Part shown: positions 15,492 to 23,566 of the stretch, one piece after another
Numbering within the stretch: position 1 is the first letter of the stretch
How the letters are laid out: every line of letters begins with the position of its first letter
From: an uncultured Prevotellaceae bacterium
GTDB taxonomy: Bacteria; Bacteroidota; Bacteroidia; Bacteroidales; Muribaculaceae
Assembly: GCA_937904375.1 (NCBI GenBank)
Contig: CALDIG010000258.1
Location: 1-26,938 of the forward strand
Direction of reading: 5' to 3'
Length of the DNA stretch: 26,938 bases
Notes under the pieces: model-generated
The model's database searches: none
What the model was told of the DNA's origin: nothing
What the model saw: the letters and a program-made list of their open reading frames with translations, nothing else
Program-made: the position numbers and the translations under genes

Positions 15492-15831
15492 ATTGCGGTT
15501 GAGCCGTTTTAGGGAGTTTTCCTGCTACCGCTCGGCTGCAATTCCCGCACCGCCGACGTGTCGGCACCGCCGGAATCACATATTATAAAGCGTTTATTGA
15601 CGCTGTCTTTGGCTGGTTGAAACGTTCCAAAAATTCAATAGCTGACAAAGACACGGCAACAATAGATGCTCATGGGTGTGTAATACACCTACCTCACGCC
15701 AACCAGAGGGCGGTGTGAGGTGTGGTTTTACATACTGGCGTGAGGTCTAGTTGCTCGTCTTTTAGCTATGGGCAATTGGAACGGCCTCAACCAGCGTGAC
15801 GAGTGGCAATCATGGGCTCTCACGCTTTTTT
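15492..15831 (+). ncRNA. Highly structured ~340-nt RNA: stand-alone ncRNA or attenuator leader
   Basis: Between a -7 box and an intrinsic terminator, no reading frame is convincing but hairpins follow one another. (1) ATTGC (15492-15496) plus AGCCG (15502-15506) pair with CGGCT-GCAAT (15533-15542). (2) GCCGAC-GT-GTCGGC (15552-15565). (3) AGCGT (15589-15593) with ACGCT (15600-15604). (4) TGTCTTTG (15604-15611) with CAAAGACA (15646-15653), containing TTGAA (15617-15621) with TTCAA (15634-15638). (5) GGTGT-GTAAT-ACACC. (6) CCTCACGCCA (15692-15701) with TGGCGTGAGG (15736-15745), 10 bp perfect. (7) CTCGTC (15754-15759) with GACGAG (15798-15803), which competes with the terminator. I recognise no Rfam family. 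It could be a regulatory leader of the sulfur-modification operon or an effector/guide RNA. Confidence 0.55.
15793..15831 (+). terminator. Intrinsic terminator at the end of the structured RNA
   Basis: AGCGTGA (15793-15799) pairs with TCACGCT (15820-15826). After a one-base bulge (C15800), GAG (15801-15803) pairs with CTC (15817-15819). The loop is 13 nt and a run of six T (15826-15831) follows. It sits 78 nt before the start of the next gene, so read-through would be needed to express the operon from the upstream promoter. Confidence 0.75.
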
Positions 15832-15876
15832 ATTAACCCTTTGGTCAGGAGTGAGCCACGGCCAATATAAGAATGA

Positions 15877-15894
15877 ATGCCGATACTACGGCAT
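15877..15894 (+). promoter_or_regulatory. Small hairpin over the translation-initiation region of the DUF4007 gene
   Basis: ATGCCG (15877-15882) pairs perfectly with CGGCAT (15889-15894) around a 6-nt loop, ending 14 nt before the TTG start at 15909. The sequence contains a 7-codon in-frame mini-ORF (ATG 15873, MNADTTA, TGA 15894-15896) and an overlapping 11-codon one (ATG 15893). Either could influence ribosome access to the weak start. Confidence 0.4.
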
Positions 15895-15908
15895 GACTAA
15901 TTGGTTTC

Positions 15909-16772
15909 TTGGCGACAACAAGATATAGTTTTTCGGGGCACGAATCTTTTCACTGCAGATTGCTTTGGTTAAAGAAAGGATATGACTTTCTTAACAATGG
16001 CCATACTTTCAATTCACCGGATGCGGTTGTTCATCTTGGTGTGGGTAAGAATATGGTGTCAGCAATACGCTTTTGGTTCAAAGCCTTTGGCTTGACTGAA
16101 AACGACATGCTAACAGAGCTTGCACATTTGGTATTCACTGACGATGGAGGCTTTGACCGCTTTCTTGAGGACACCAACACACTCTGGCTGCTTCACTACA
16201 ATCTTACAAACTACGGCATCGCAAGTATCTACCGCCTCTTGTTTCTTGAATATCAGCGCGAACATAAAGAGTTCGACAGAGAATCGTTGCAACAGTTCAT
16301 TAAGCGCAAGTGCTCTGTTCCCGAGCAAAAGAACGTATATAACGAAAACACTGTCAAGAAAGACATTAACGTGCTACTACAAACATACGTGGCACCCACT
16401 TCTCTGAAGTCGCTTGAAGACTTTTCGGCATTGTTGATTGCCCTTAATCTTATCCGGTCAAATAGTACAGAGAATAAAGGCATCTCATATAACTTCAACG
16501 AGATTAGTTCTGACGCAGTTGCCCCCGAAATTATCTTGTATAGCCTTATTGACATCAAAGGTGAAGACAACACAGTTTCATTTGATAAACTGAAAGAATT
16601 GTCACTCATTTTCTGTATGCCCTTAACCGAATTGATTGAAGCAATCCGAAGAATTGAAGCCAAAGGCCGATATAGCATTCACTATACAGACAATAGCGGC
16701 ATTAAGAATGTTCAATTCACTCGTACTCTCAACAAGTATGACGTTTTAAGAGACTACTACCAAGCAATATGA
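15909..16772 (+). CDS. sspB: DUF4007 protein, SspB-like (DNA phosphorothioation)
   Basis: 287 aa if translation starts at TTG 15909. There is no in-frame ATG between that point and the stop at 15894-15896, and the family normally begins close to its GHE motif. The N-terminus has the DUF4007 signature: SFSGHESFHCRLLWLKKGYD (His11, Glu12) and HLGVGKNMVSAIRFW (glycine/lysine motif at 43-50). In the known single-strand phosphorothioation system SspABCD, the DUF4007 protein SspB nicks DNA so that SspC and SspD can place sulfur. The stop overlaps the next start (ATGA), and the same gene order B-C-D follows. Expression is probably controlled by the structured leader upstream. Function as an Ssp protein is inferred from family and neighbours. 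Confidence 0.85.
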   Translation: MATTRYSFSGHESFHCRLLWLKKGYDFLNNGHTFNSPDAVVHLGVGKNMVSAIRFWFKAFGLTENDMLTELAHLVFTDDGGFDRFLEDTNTLWLLHYNLTNYGIASIYRLLFLEYQREHKEFDRESLQQFIKRKCSVPEQKNVYNENTVKKDINVLLQTYVAPTSLKSLEDFSALLIALNLIRSNSTENKGISYNFNEISSDAVAPEIILYSLIDIKGEDNTVSFDKLKELSLIFCMPLTELIEAIRRIEAKGRYSIHYTDNSGIKNVQFTRTLNKYDVLRDYYQAI

Positions 16773-19700
16773 GCTATACACCATCGGTAAATATTGAATA
16801 CGAAGTCGACAATGAGTTTAACTATATTGTTACGCCTAACGCACAGTCGGTTCTGGGCAATATTGTAACAAGTTATCAATCGGGTTATCACTCGTTCACC
16901 ATCATTGGAACATACGGCACCGGCAAGTCAAGCTTTATCATGGCACTTGAGCGTGACTTGCGTAATAAAGGTGGAGAGTTGTTGAGAAACAGTAAGGTTT
17001 TCAATGCTGATGGATTTGAATTTATCAATATTGTTGGCGACTATGCGCCTTTGAGCACTTTGCTTTCGCGAAAACTGAATAGCGACACCGGCAATATCTT
17101 CACGACTCTTGGCAATCTGTGTCAGTCGTTAAAGAAGCAGAACAAGTTTCTGCTTGTCGCCATTGACGAGTTCGGCAAAATACTTGAGCATGCCGCCAAC
17201 CACAATCCCGAACAAGAATTATATTTCCTTCAGAAACTGGCAGAGTTCGCCAACGTACCAACTCGCAAAATAATACTACTCACGACCCTTCACCAGAATT
17301 TCAGTGCTTACGCATCCAAACTTACCGAAACGCAGAAGAATGAATGGAGCAAGGTGAAAGGTCGCTTCAAGGAGGTGGTGTTCGTTGAGCCGGTAGAACA
17401 ACTGCTTTATCTTGCCGCCCGGCAACTCGGCAAACAATCAACCCACAAAAAGACGTGGCCAAATAGTAAGGACATCACCCATTTGGCGAAAGAGTATCGC
17501 ATCATCTCAAAGGAGATAGAAACCGAGACAATTAATAGGCTATATCCCCTTGATGCCATTTCGTCTGCTTGTCTGACATTAGGCATCCAGCGATATGGAC
17601 AGAATGAGCGAACGCTTTTCTCGTTTCTCACTGCAGATGGCAACCACTCCGTCCGTCAATTCAAGGCATCTTCCACTTTAACATACAACACCGCATCGGT
17701 GTATGATTACCTTGTGTATTCGTTCTTTACTGCCCTTGCTGAGGCAAATGCCGACTCCATGGATTGGCGGGCCATGCGTGTTGCGGTAGAGCGAGTGGAA
17801 AGTGGGATTATCGACAACGAACTTCTCAGAGATTGTCTCAAAATTGTCAAAACTATTGGTCTGCTCAATTTGTTCTTCAAGCAAATAAAGATAGATGACC
17901 GTCTATTGAGAACCTATGCGAAATTGGCTCTTGACATAGAGGATGCCCAACCATATCTGGAAAAACTGATTGCCCACAAGATTATCCGCTTCGCCAATTA
18001 CAAACAACAATACGTTTTGTTTGAGGGCACTGATGTGGATATTGAAGACGAGCTCTATAAAGCATCGCTTGTTGTTCCAGTCCCTAATATTAACGTCAAT
18101 GAGATACTACCATTTGTAAATCAAAAGGCGATACTCGCATCATCAATATATTATCGTGTAGGCACTCCTCGATATTTTGAGTATAAGATTACGAACGACT
18201 TGGTTGAGACAGTGCCAACAGGTGACATAGACGGATTTATCAATCTGGTCTTTCCACTTGACTTGTCATTAACTGATGCTGTGTCTTATTCAGCCGGCAC
18301 AGACTCCGCAAACATCTATGTCTTCTTCAATAACGCCGATGATATTGTGGAGCATCTGCATGAACTCAAGAAACTGCAGTACATTCTTGACAATGTCATT
18401 ATAGATGACCGAGTGGCAAGACGTGAAGTGACATCCCAAATGCAGCATGAAGCCAACCTGCTGAACATCTGCATCAATGACAACCTCACGGCTAATAATG
18501 GTGCGGTTACCTGGCTTTACAAGGGAAAGGCGTTCCCGATTGAGAGTGCGAAAGACATCAATAAACTCTTATCAGAGGTGTGCGAGGAAGTTTATCATCA
18601 AACGCCTATCATACAGAACGAGTTGTTTAACAGGCAGAAACTAAGCTCTGCCATCTCTTTGGCCCGCGTCAATCTGCTTGATGCGATGTTGGCTCACAAT
18701 GGCGAGAAAGATTTCGGCATTGCTGAGACAGCTTTTCCGCCCGAGAAAACAATCTACTATACCTTATTCCATGAGACCTGCATTCATCGTATGGATGATG
18801 ACGGCGCGTACTATCTTGACGAGCCGACGACCGATGGCATAATGCCTCTGTGGAACGAAAGTTGCCGTTTCTTGGAAAATAGTGTGGAGAAAGAGCAGAA
18901 ACTGACAACACTGATTAAGACACTGAAAGAGAAACCTTTCAAGCTCAAACAAGGTGTGATAGATTTCTGGCTCCCAATTTTTCTGTTTGTCAAGCAGCAA
19001 AGTTTTGCTTTATACAATGGCAACACATTCGTACTTGACATTAATAAAGAGGTGTTTGAATTATTGCAAAAACGCCCCGGCGATTTCAGCGTGAGAGCCT
19101 ACGATGTGTCGGGCGTGAAATTGCAATTTTTCAAGAAGTATCGTCAGTTTTTGAGACAAAGTGACGAAATCGCAGTTTCGTCCGACTCGGTTTTGGCAAC
19201 AATCAGGCCATTCTTCAACTTCTATCGCAGGTTGAATGACTACGCCAAAAGCACCCGTAAGTTCAACAATTCATATACAGCAAAATTCCGTGACATTCTC
19301 GCTGAAGCCAAAGATCCCGCAAAAGCATTCTTTGAGGATATTCCAAAGGCTTTCGGCTATAGCGACTTGAATGATGATGAGTTTGTCAAGCAATATGTTG
19401 ATTTGATACGTTCAGCGGTACAGGAACTCAACGCTTGCTATGGCAACTTCATCGGTCGTGTGGAGCAATGTGTCAAACGACATCTGGGATTTGCCGATGA
19501 TGTTGCTTTTGAAGAGTATAAGCATCTCATTGATAATCGCTTCCGAACAATCAACAAGTCACTGCTTGCGCAAAAGCCCAGGGCGTTTATTGATCGTGTA
19601 CTATCACCGAGTAATTCCAAGCGAGAATTTTATGAGAAAATTGGGCAAGTGGTCTATGACCGACGACTCGAAACTATTAAAGATGCGGAAGAAGAACGCT

Positions 19701-19963
19701 TCATCTACGACCTTCTTTTCCTTTTCAGTGAGGCGGAACGTTTTATCATGGTTTCATCGGCTTTTGATGAAAACACCGACACCGTATTTAGCTTTGAATT
19801 GGCCGCAAGCGATAGTTCGTTCAATGTGTCGAAGACTTATGCGTTGCCCAAGACCAAGCGTAAAGCTGCCGATAATATAGCCAAACAATTGGCCAATAAA
19901 TTATCAGGAGATAGAGATTTAGACATTTGTGTATTACTGAAGCTTCTCAACGAAAGGCTATAA
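16769..19963 (+). CDS. sspC: Large P-loop ATPase, SspC-like
   Basis: 1064 aa from ATG 16769, overlapping the DUF4007 gene by 4 nt. Walker A is GTYGTGKS at residues 47-54, and Walker B is FLLVAIDEFGKIL around residue 132. A sensor-like LLTTLHQNF follows. The remaining 850 residues are mostly helical, with charged amphipathic segments and no other family I recognise. In SspABCD, SspC is the P-loop ATPase between SspB and SspD and works with them in sulfur insertion. Position, size and motif agree. Its stop is 5 nt before the PAPS-reductase-like gene. Alternative reading: a generic STAND/BREX-type AAA ATPase, but the flanking genes make SspC the better call. Confidence 0.8.
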   Translation: MSYTPSVNIEYEVDNEFNYIVTPNAQSVLGNIVTSYQSGYHSFTIIGTYGTGKSSFIMALERDLRNKGGELLRNSKVFNADGFEFINIVGDYAPLSTLLSRKLNSDTGNIFTTLGNLCQSLKKQNKFLLVAIDEFGKILEHAANHNPEQELYFLQKLAEFANVPTRKIILLTTLHQNFSAYASKLTETQKNEWSKVKGRFKEVVFVEPVEQLLYLAARQLGKQSTHKKTWPNSKDITHLAKEYRIISKEIETETINRLYPLDAISSACLTLGIQRYGQNERTLFSFLTADGNHSVRQFKASSTLTYNTASVYDYLVYSFFTALAEANADSMDWRAMRVAVERVESGIIDNELLRDCLKIVKTIGLLNLFFKQIKIDDRLLRTYAKLALDIEDAQPYLEKLIAHKIIRFANYKQQYVLFEGTDVDIEDELYKASLVVPVPNINVNEILPFVNQKAILASSIYYRVGTPRYFEYKITNDLVETVPTGDIDGFINLVFPLDLSLTDAVSYSAGTDSANIYVFFNNADDIVEHLHELKKLQYILDNVIIDDRVARREVTSQMQHEANLLNICINDNLTANNGAVTWLYKGKAFPIESAKDINKLLSEVCEEVYHQTPIIQNELFNRQKLSSAISLARVNLLDAMLAHNGEKDFGIAETAFPPEKTIYYTLFHETCIHRMDDDGAYYLDEPTTDGIMPLWNESCRFLENSVEKEQKLTTLIKTLKEKPFKLKQGVIDFWLPIFLFVKQQSFALYNGNTFVLDINKEVFELLQKRPGDFSVRAYDVSGVKLQFFKKYRQFLRQSDEIAVSSDSVLATIRPFFNFYRRLNDYAKSTRKFNNSYTAKFRDILAEAKDPAKAFFEDIPKAFGYSDLNDDEFVKQYVDLIRSAVQELNACYGNFIGRVEQCVKRHLGFADDVAFEEYKHLIDNRFRTINKSLLAQKPRAFIDRVLSPSNSKREFYEKIGQVVYDRRLETIKDAEEERFIYDLLFLFSEAERFIMVSSAFDENTDTVFSFELAASDSSFNVSKTYALPKTKRKAADNIAKQLANKLSGDRDLDICVLLKLLNERL

Positions 19964-19968
19964 GCAAT

Positions 19969-21066
19969 ATGGTTAGACACGTATTAGGCATATCAGGAGG
20001 AAAGGATAGCGCAGCACTTGCCATCTATATGAAGGGCAAATATCCTACTATGAATATTGAGTATTACAACTCCGACACCGGCTGCGAACTGGCAGAAACC
20101 GAGCTGCTCATTGAACGGCTTGAGTCTTATCTTGGAGGCATCACCCGACTCCGCGCTGCTCAAGGAAGTCCGGAACCCACCCCCTTTGAACATTTCTTGA
20201 AAGCATCGGGTAATTTCTTGCCTTCCCCTCAAGCCAGATGGTGTACACAAAAGATGAAACTCCAGGAAATGGAGAAGTTCGTTGGCGACCTTCCCACTAT
20301 CTCATACGTTGGCATCAGAGGTGACGAAGACCGGGAGGGCTATGTTTCAACGAAGCCCAACATTCAATCCATATTTCCCTTCCGTCGCAATATTTGGAGC
20401 GTTGATGTAATCAACAAAGTATTCAATAATGCGAGCCTTCAGCAACTTATCAAATTATATGAGCGGTTATGCCCAATTGAAAAGCGAGATGAGGTGATGA
20501 GGGTGGTGTCTATGCCTCTATCAAAGGATTTCTTTTACAAGAAGAAAACCGAGGCACTGATGGACTTTGACGTGAAGTTGTTTAACCACGTCATCTTTGA
20601 ATTTTTGAAAACTACTGAACTACCGGTCGGTCAGCTTGAGGAGTTCCCATTAATCGACAACGATGATGTTCTTGTCAAAGAAGACATATTCAACATCCTT
20701 GAGAATAGTGGAGTTGGTGTGCCGGCTTACTATCAACCTATTCCTTTTGAGGTAGATGGTAAGCGTGGCACATACAATCGCAGCCGTTCCGGTTGCTACT
20801 TCTGTTTTTACCAGCAGAAGATAGAGTGGATATGGCTCTATGAACTGCATCCTGAACTCTTTGCGAAAGCGATGGAATTTGAGAAAGACGGCTACACTTG
20901 GAACCAAAATGAGAGTCTCGCCGACTTGATTAAGCCAGAGCGTGTCAGGCAAATAAAGCTTGATGCTATAGCAAAGCAGGAGGCGAAACGCCAGCAAGGT
21001 AGTTGCCGCTTGATTGACATGCTTGATGACGATGATGATAATTTTTGCGCAAATTGCTTCTTGTAG
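19969..21066 (+). CDS. sspD: PAPS-reductase-like sulfurtransferase, SspD/DndC-like
   Basis: 366-codon frame (365 aa) from the ATG at 19969 (MVRHVLGISGGKDSAA); an in-frame TTG at 19927 lies inside the previous gene and is rejected. The PP-loop SGGKDS (residues 9-14) binds ATP for adenylation. The family's ARWCT motif gives Cys92. Further cysteines are a CYFC pair (276 and 279), Cys346 and a C-terminal CANC (360 and 363), which could hold an iron-sulfur cluster as in DndC. In Dnd and Ssp systems this protein activates the DNA backbone and transfers sulfur received from a cysteine desulfurase. No desulfurase gene is present in the window. The last residues follow an unusual acidic run (DDDDDN). 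Confidence 0.87.
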   Translation: MVRHVLGISGGKDSAALAIYMKGKYPTMNIEYYNSDTGCELAETELLIERLESYLGGITRLRAAQGSPEPTPFEHFLKASGNFLPSPQARWCTQKMKLQEMEKFVGDLPTISYVGIRGDEDREGYVSTKPNIQSIFPFRRNIWSVDVINKVFNNASLQQLIKLYERLCPIEKRDEVMRVVSMPLSKDFFYKKKTEALMDFDVKLFNHVIFEFLKTTELPVGQLEEFPLIDNDDVLVKEDIFNILENSGVGVPAYYQPIPFEVDGKRGTYNRSRSGCYFCFYQQKIEWIWLYELHPELFAKAMEFEKDGYTWNQNESLADLIKPERVRQIKLDAIAKQEAKRQQGSCRLIDMLDDDDDNFCANCFL

Positions 21067-21069
21067 ATT

Positions 21070-23334
21070 ATGCTGAAATCAGACATTATATGGCCCCGCA
21101 GTTGCCGCTTTAGGTCGCAAAGCGAGTGGGAACCGGTTGGTTTCTTCTCCGAATGTTTGTGCAACGCAACGACATTCGACCTTATGCTGGGGTTCTTTGC
21201 ATCATCAGCAATCAATGTGCTTGCTGACGGCTTTGCGACTTTTCTCCATGCAGGAGGAAAGATGCGGCTTATCATCAACGACCTACTTGCCGATGAAGAT
21301 AAAGCCGCCATTGTGAAAAGCCACGATGACTCATTGTTGCCATCGTTCGACATCTCGAATATAGAGCAACTGAAAGCCACTCTTTCGGCAAGAGATACAC
21401 ATTTCTTCGAGTGCCTTGCTTGGCTCATCAGGAACGACAGGATTCAGATATGCATCATTGCGCCGAAATCTGGTAACGGAATAGCCCACACTAAATGCGG
21501 CATATTCGCTGACGGATTAAATAAGGTAGGCTTTGAAGGCTCAGTAAATTTCTCTCGATCTGCTCTTATTGAGAACCGTGAGAGCTTAACGGCCATGTGT
21601 GATTGGAACGGAGAGACTGAGGTTAATAGAATCCATGACATTGAGGATGACTTTGAACGCACTTTTTCGGGAGAGGACGATACGGTGCGCTATCTTGATG
21701 CTACAGACATTCGTTCTCGCATAACTGAGTCGTTTCCAGACAAAGAACTTAAACAACTCCTTGAAGATGAGGAAAGGCTGCTTGAGCAAGCACCGACACA
21801 TCTTCCGATTACCGTTCTTCACGCTCTGCGTAATGCATGCGAGAAAGTCCGTCGTGCAATTGAAAGCTACCAAGCCAAGAAGCAAGTAGATGATTCCAAT
21901 CCTCATTTCCCATATCCAACAGGGCCACGCCCATACCAGAACGAGGCTTTCGAGAATTGGAAGAACAACCGGCAGAAAGGGCTTTTTGCGATGGCAACCG
22001 GTACAGGTAAGACCATTACCGCACTTAACTGCTTGCTGGAAATCTTCAAGCGCAATGGCTACTATAAAGCCATCATCCTCGTGCCAACAATTACACTTGT
22101 GGACCAATGGGAAAAAGAATGCAAGAAGTTCAATTTCAGCAATATCATTAAAGTGTGTTCAAAATATCCTTCATGGCGTTCTGCTGTTGAAAACATCAAA
22201 TTGCGAGAAGAATTCAATCCACTTAAAAAAGACTGCAACTATATCATCATCTCAACCTATGCATCATTTGCACGAGATAATGTATTCGCAACACTTAACT
22301 CGTTCCCACGAAAACAGTTGTTGCTGATAGCAGATGAAGCGCATAATATGGGTTCTGGAAAAACACTTCGCAGGCTAAAAGGCATCAATTATCTTCGTCG
22401 TATCGGTTTGAGCGCGACACCCGAGAGGCAATATGACGAAGCCGGGAACGCCGCTCTTGCGTCATTCTTCGGTAGTGAAGATAATTACACCTATGAATAC
22501 TCCATGGAAAAAGCCATTGAGAATGGGGTGTTATGCCGATACCGATACTATCCCCACATCGTGAGACTGACCGATGAAGAAATGGCCAGATACATTGACC
22601 TTTCTGTCAAACTGGCAAAAATGTTCAATTTCAATAAGAACACTTTCCCCGAAGGAGACGACATTATAAAAACGCTTCTCCTCGCACGCAAACGCATTAT
22701 TCATAAAGCAGCCAATAAACTTGAATTATTCCGACAAATCATTCAAGAGCGTTTTGACGAGGTTGGACATCTGAAATATACTCTTGTCTATGTGCCGGAA
22801 GGTAATCGCCCTGATGACAACAACGCCGATATTTATGACACGAAAGATATTATTGACGATGATGAGGAAACAAGTCACTTGATAGATGAATACACAGAGA
22901 TTGTCAAACAATCCAGCCCCCGTACCACCGTCAAACAATTCGTCTCCGGCAGTAGTGAACGCGACCGAATGTTGGCTGATTTCGCAAGCGGAGAGTTAGA
23001 AGTCCTGACATCCATGAAATGCCTTGACGAAGGAGTTGACGTTCCGAGGAGCGAACTTGCTATTTTCTGCGCAAGCACGGGTAATCCTCGGCAATTCATT
23101 CAGCGACGTGGGCGTATTCTTCGCACGCATCCTGACAAGCACATGGCAACCATTCACGACATGGTTGTGGCTCCTGAGATTGACGTGAATTCAGAAAGCT
23201 ATGAAATGGAAAAACGCCTGCTTGAAAGTGAACTCAAGCGAGTCAGGAACTTCGCCTTACTTTCTGAAAACATCGACTTTACGGTTAACGAACTTGACAA
23301 TGTACTACAATATTATAACTTAACAATATTCTAA
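21070..23334 (+). CDS. PLD-nuclease / DEAH helicase fusion
   Basis: 754 aa from ATG 21070, 3 nt after the previous stop. The N-terminal phospholipase-D-like domain has one HKD motif: His140, Lys142, Asp148, followed by GSVNFS at 157-162. Such domains cut nucleic acids as dimers. A SF2 helicase follows: ATGTGKT (309-315), motif Ia LVPTITLVDQW, DEAH at 422-425, motif III LSATP, motif V TSMKCLDEGVDVP and motif VI QFIQRRGRILR. The order PLD then SF2 helicase is typical of restriction-type defence enzymes. Right behind SspBCD-like genes, it is the likely DNA-cleaving motor that attacks unmodified phage DNA, comparable to the SspFGH or DptFGH modules. I do not assign an exact Ssp letter. Confidence 0.85.
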   Translation: MLKSDIIWPRSCRFRSQSEWEPVGFFSECLCNATTFDLMLGFFASSAINVLADGFATFLHAGGKMRLIINDLLADEDKAAIVKSHDDSLLPSFDISNIEQLKATLSARDTHFFECLAWLIRNDRIQICIIAPKSGNGIAHTKCGIFADGLNKVGFEGSVNFSRSALIENRESLTAMCDWNGETEVNRIHDIEDDFERTFSGEDDTVRYLDATDIRSRITESFPDKELKQLLEDEERLLEQAPTHLPITVLHALRNACEKVRRAIESYQAKKQVDDSNPHFPYPTGPRPYQNEAFENWKNNRQKGLFAMATGTGKTITALNCLLEIFKRNGYYKAIILVPTITLVDQWEKECKKFNFSNIIKVCSKYPSWRSAVENIKLREEFNPLKKDCNYIIISTYASFARDNVFATLNSFPRKQLLLIADEAHNMGSGKTLRRLKGINYLRRIGLSATPERQYDEAGNAALASFFGSEDNYTYEYSMEKAIENGVLCRYRYYPHIVRLTDEEMARYIDLSVKLAKMFNFNKNTFPEGDDIIKTLLLARKRIIHKAANKLELFRQIIQERFDEVGHLKYTLVYVPEGNRPDDNNADIYDTKDIIDDDEETSHLIDEYTEIVKQSSPRTTVKQFVSGSSERDRMLADFASGELEVLTSMKCLDEGVDVPRSELAIFCASTGNPRQFIQRRGRILRTHPDKHMATIHDMVVAPEIDVNSESYEMEKRLLESELKRVRNFALLSENIDFTVNELDNVLQYYNLTIF

Positions 23335-23335
23335 T

Positions 23336-23566
23336 ATGGCATACCAAAGCAATAAGGACAAGGTTCTGCAAGCGGTGCTGCTTGATGAGAATTTGATGAA
23401 GTTCGGCAACTATTCTGAACTCGACATCAAGTCGATATATCAAGCGGCTGAAAGCGAGAATGTTGTCATCGCAACAGCCGCAAAAATAATCTTGCGCGAA
23501 AGCGAAGGAGCTTCGATCAACGAGATTTATAATGAGATTAGTAACTATTTAAAGATGAACGTATGA
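23336..23566 (+). CDS. Small 76-aa protein between the helicase and SMC genes
   Basis: 76 aa, one nucleotide after the helicase stop and overlapping the SMC-like gene by 4 nt (ATGA), so it is clearly co-translated. It is probably all helical, with a possible helix-turn-helix-like end (EGASINEIYNEISNYL). No signal peptide or membrane segment is seen. No family is recognised. Its conserved-looking position suggests a small structural subunit of the restriction complex joining the helicase to the SMC ATPase, but this is inference only. Confidence 0.82.
   Translation: MAYQSNKDKVLQAVLLDENLMKFGNYSELDIKSIYQAAESENVVIATAAKIILRESEGASINEIYNEISNYLKMNV

Noticed and set aside
15492..15831. RNase P, tmRNA or 6S RNA
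   Set aside because: I found none of their conserved core sequences or tRNA-like ends, and the position inside a defence island argues against a housekeeping RNA.
20892..21428. 178-codon minus-strand frame across the sspD/PLD-helicase junction, and a 173-codon one at 21586-22107
   Set aside because: Both are antisense to well-supported domains (Cys motif, PLD and helicase motifs); the Ser-rich composition is typical of reverse-complement artefacts.
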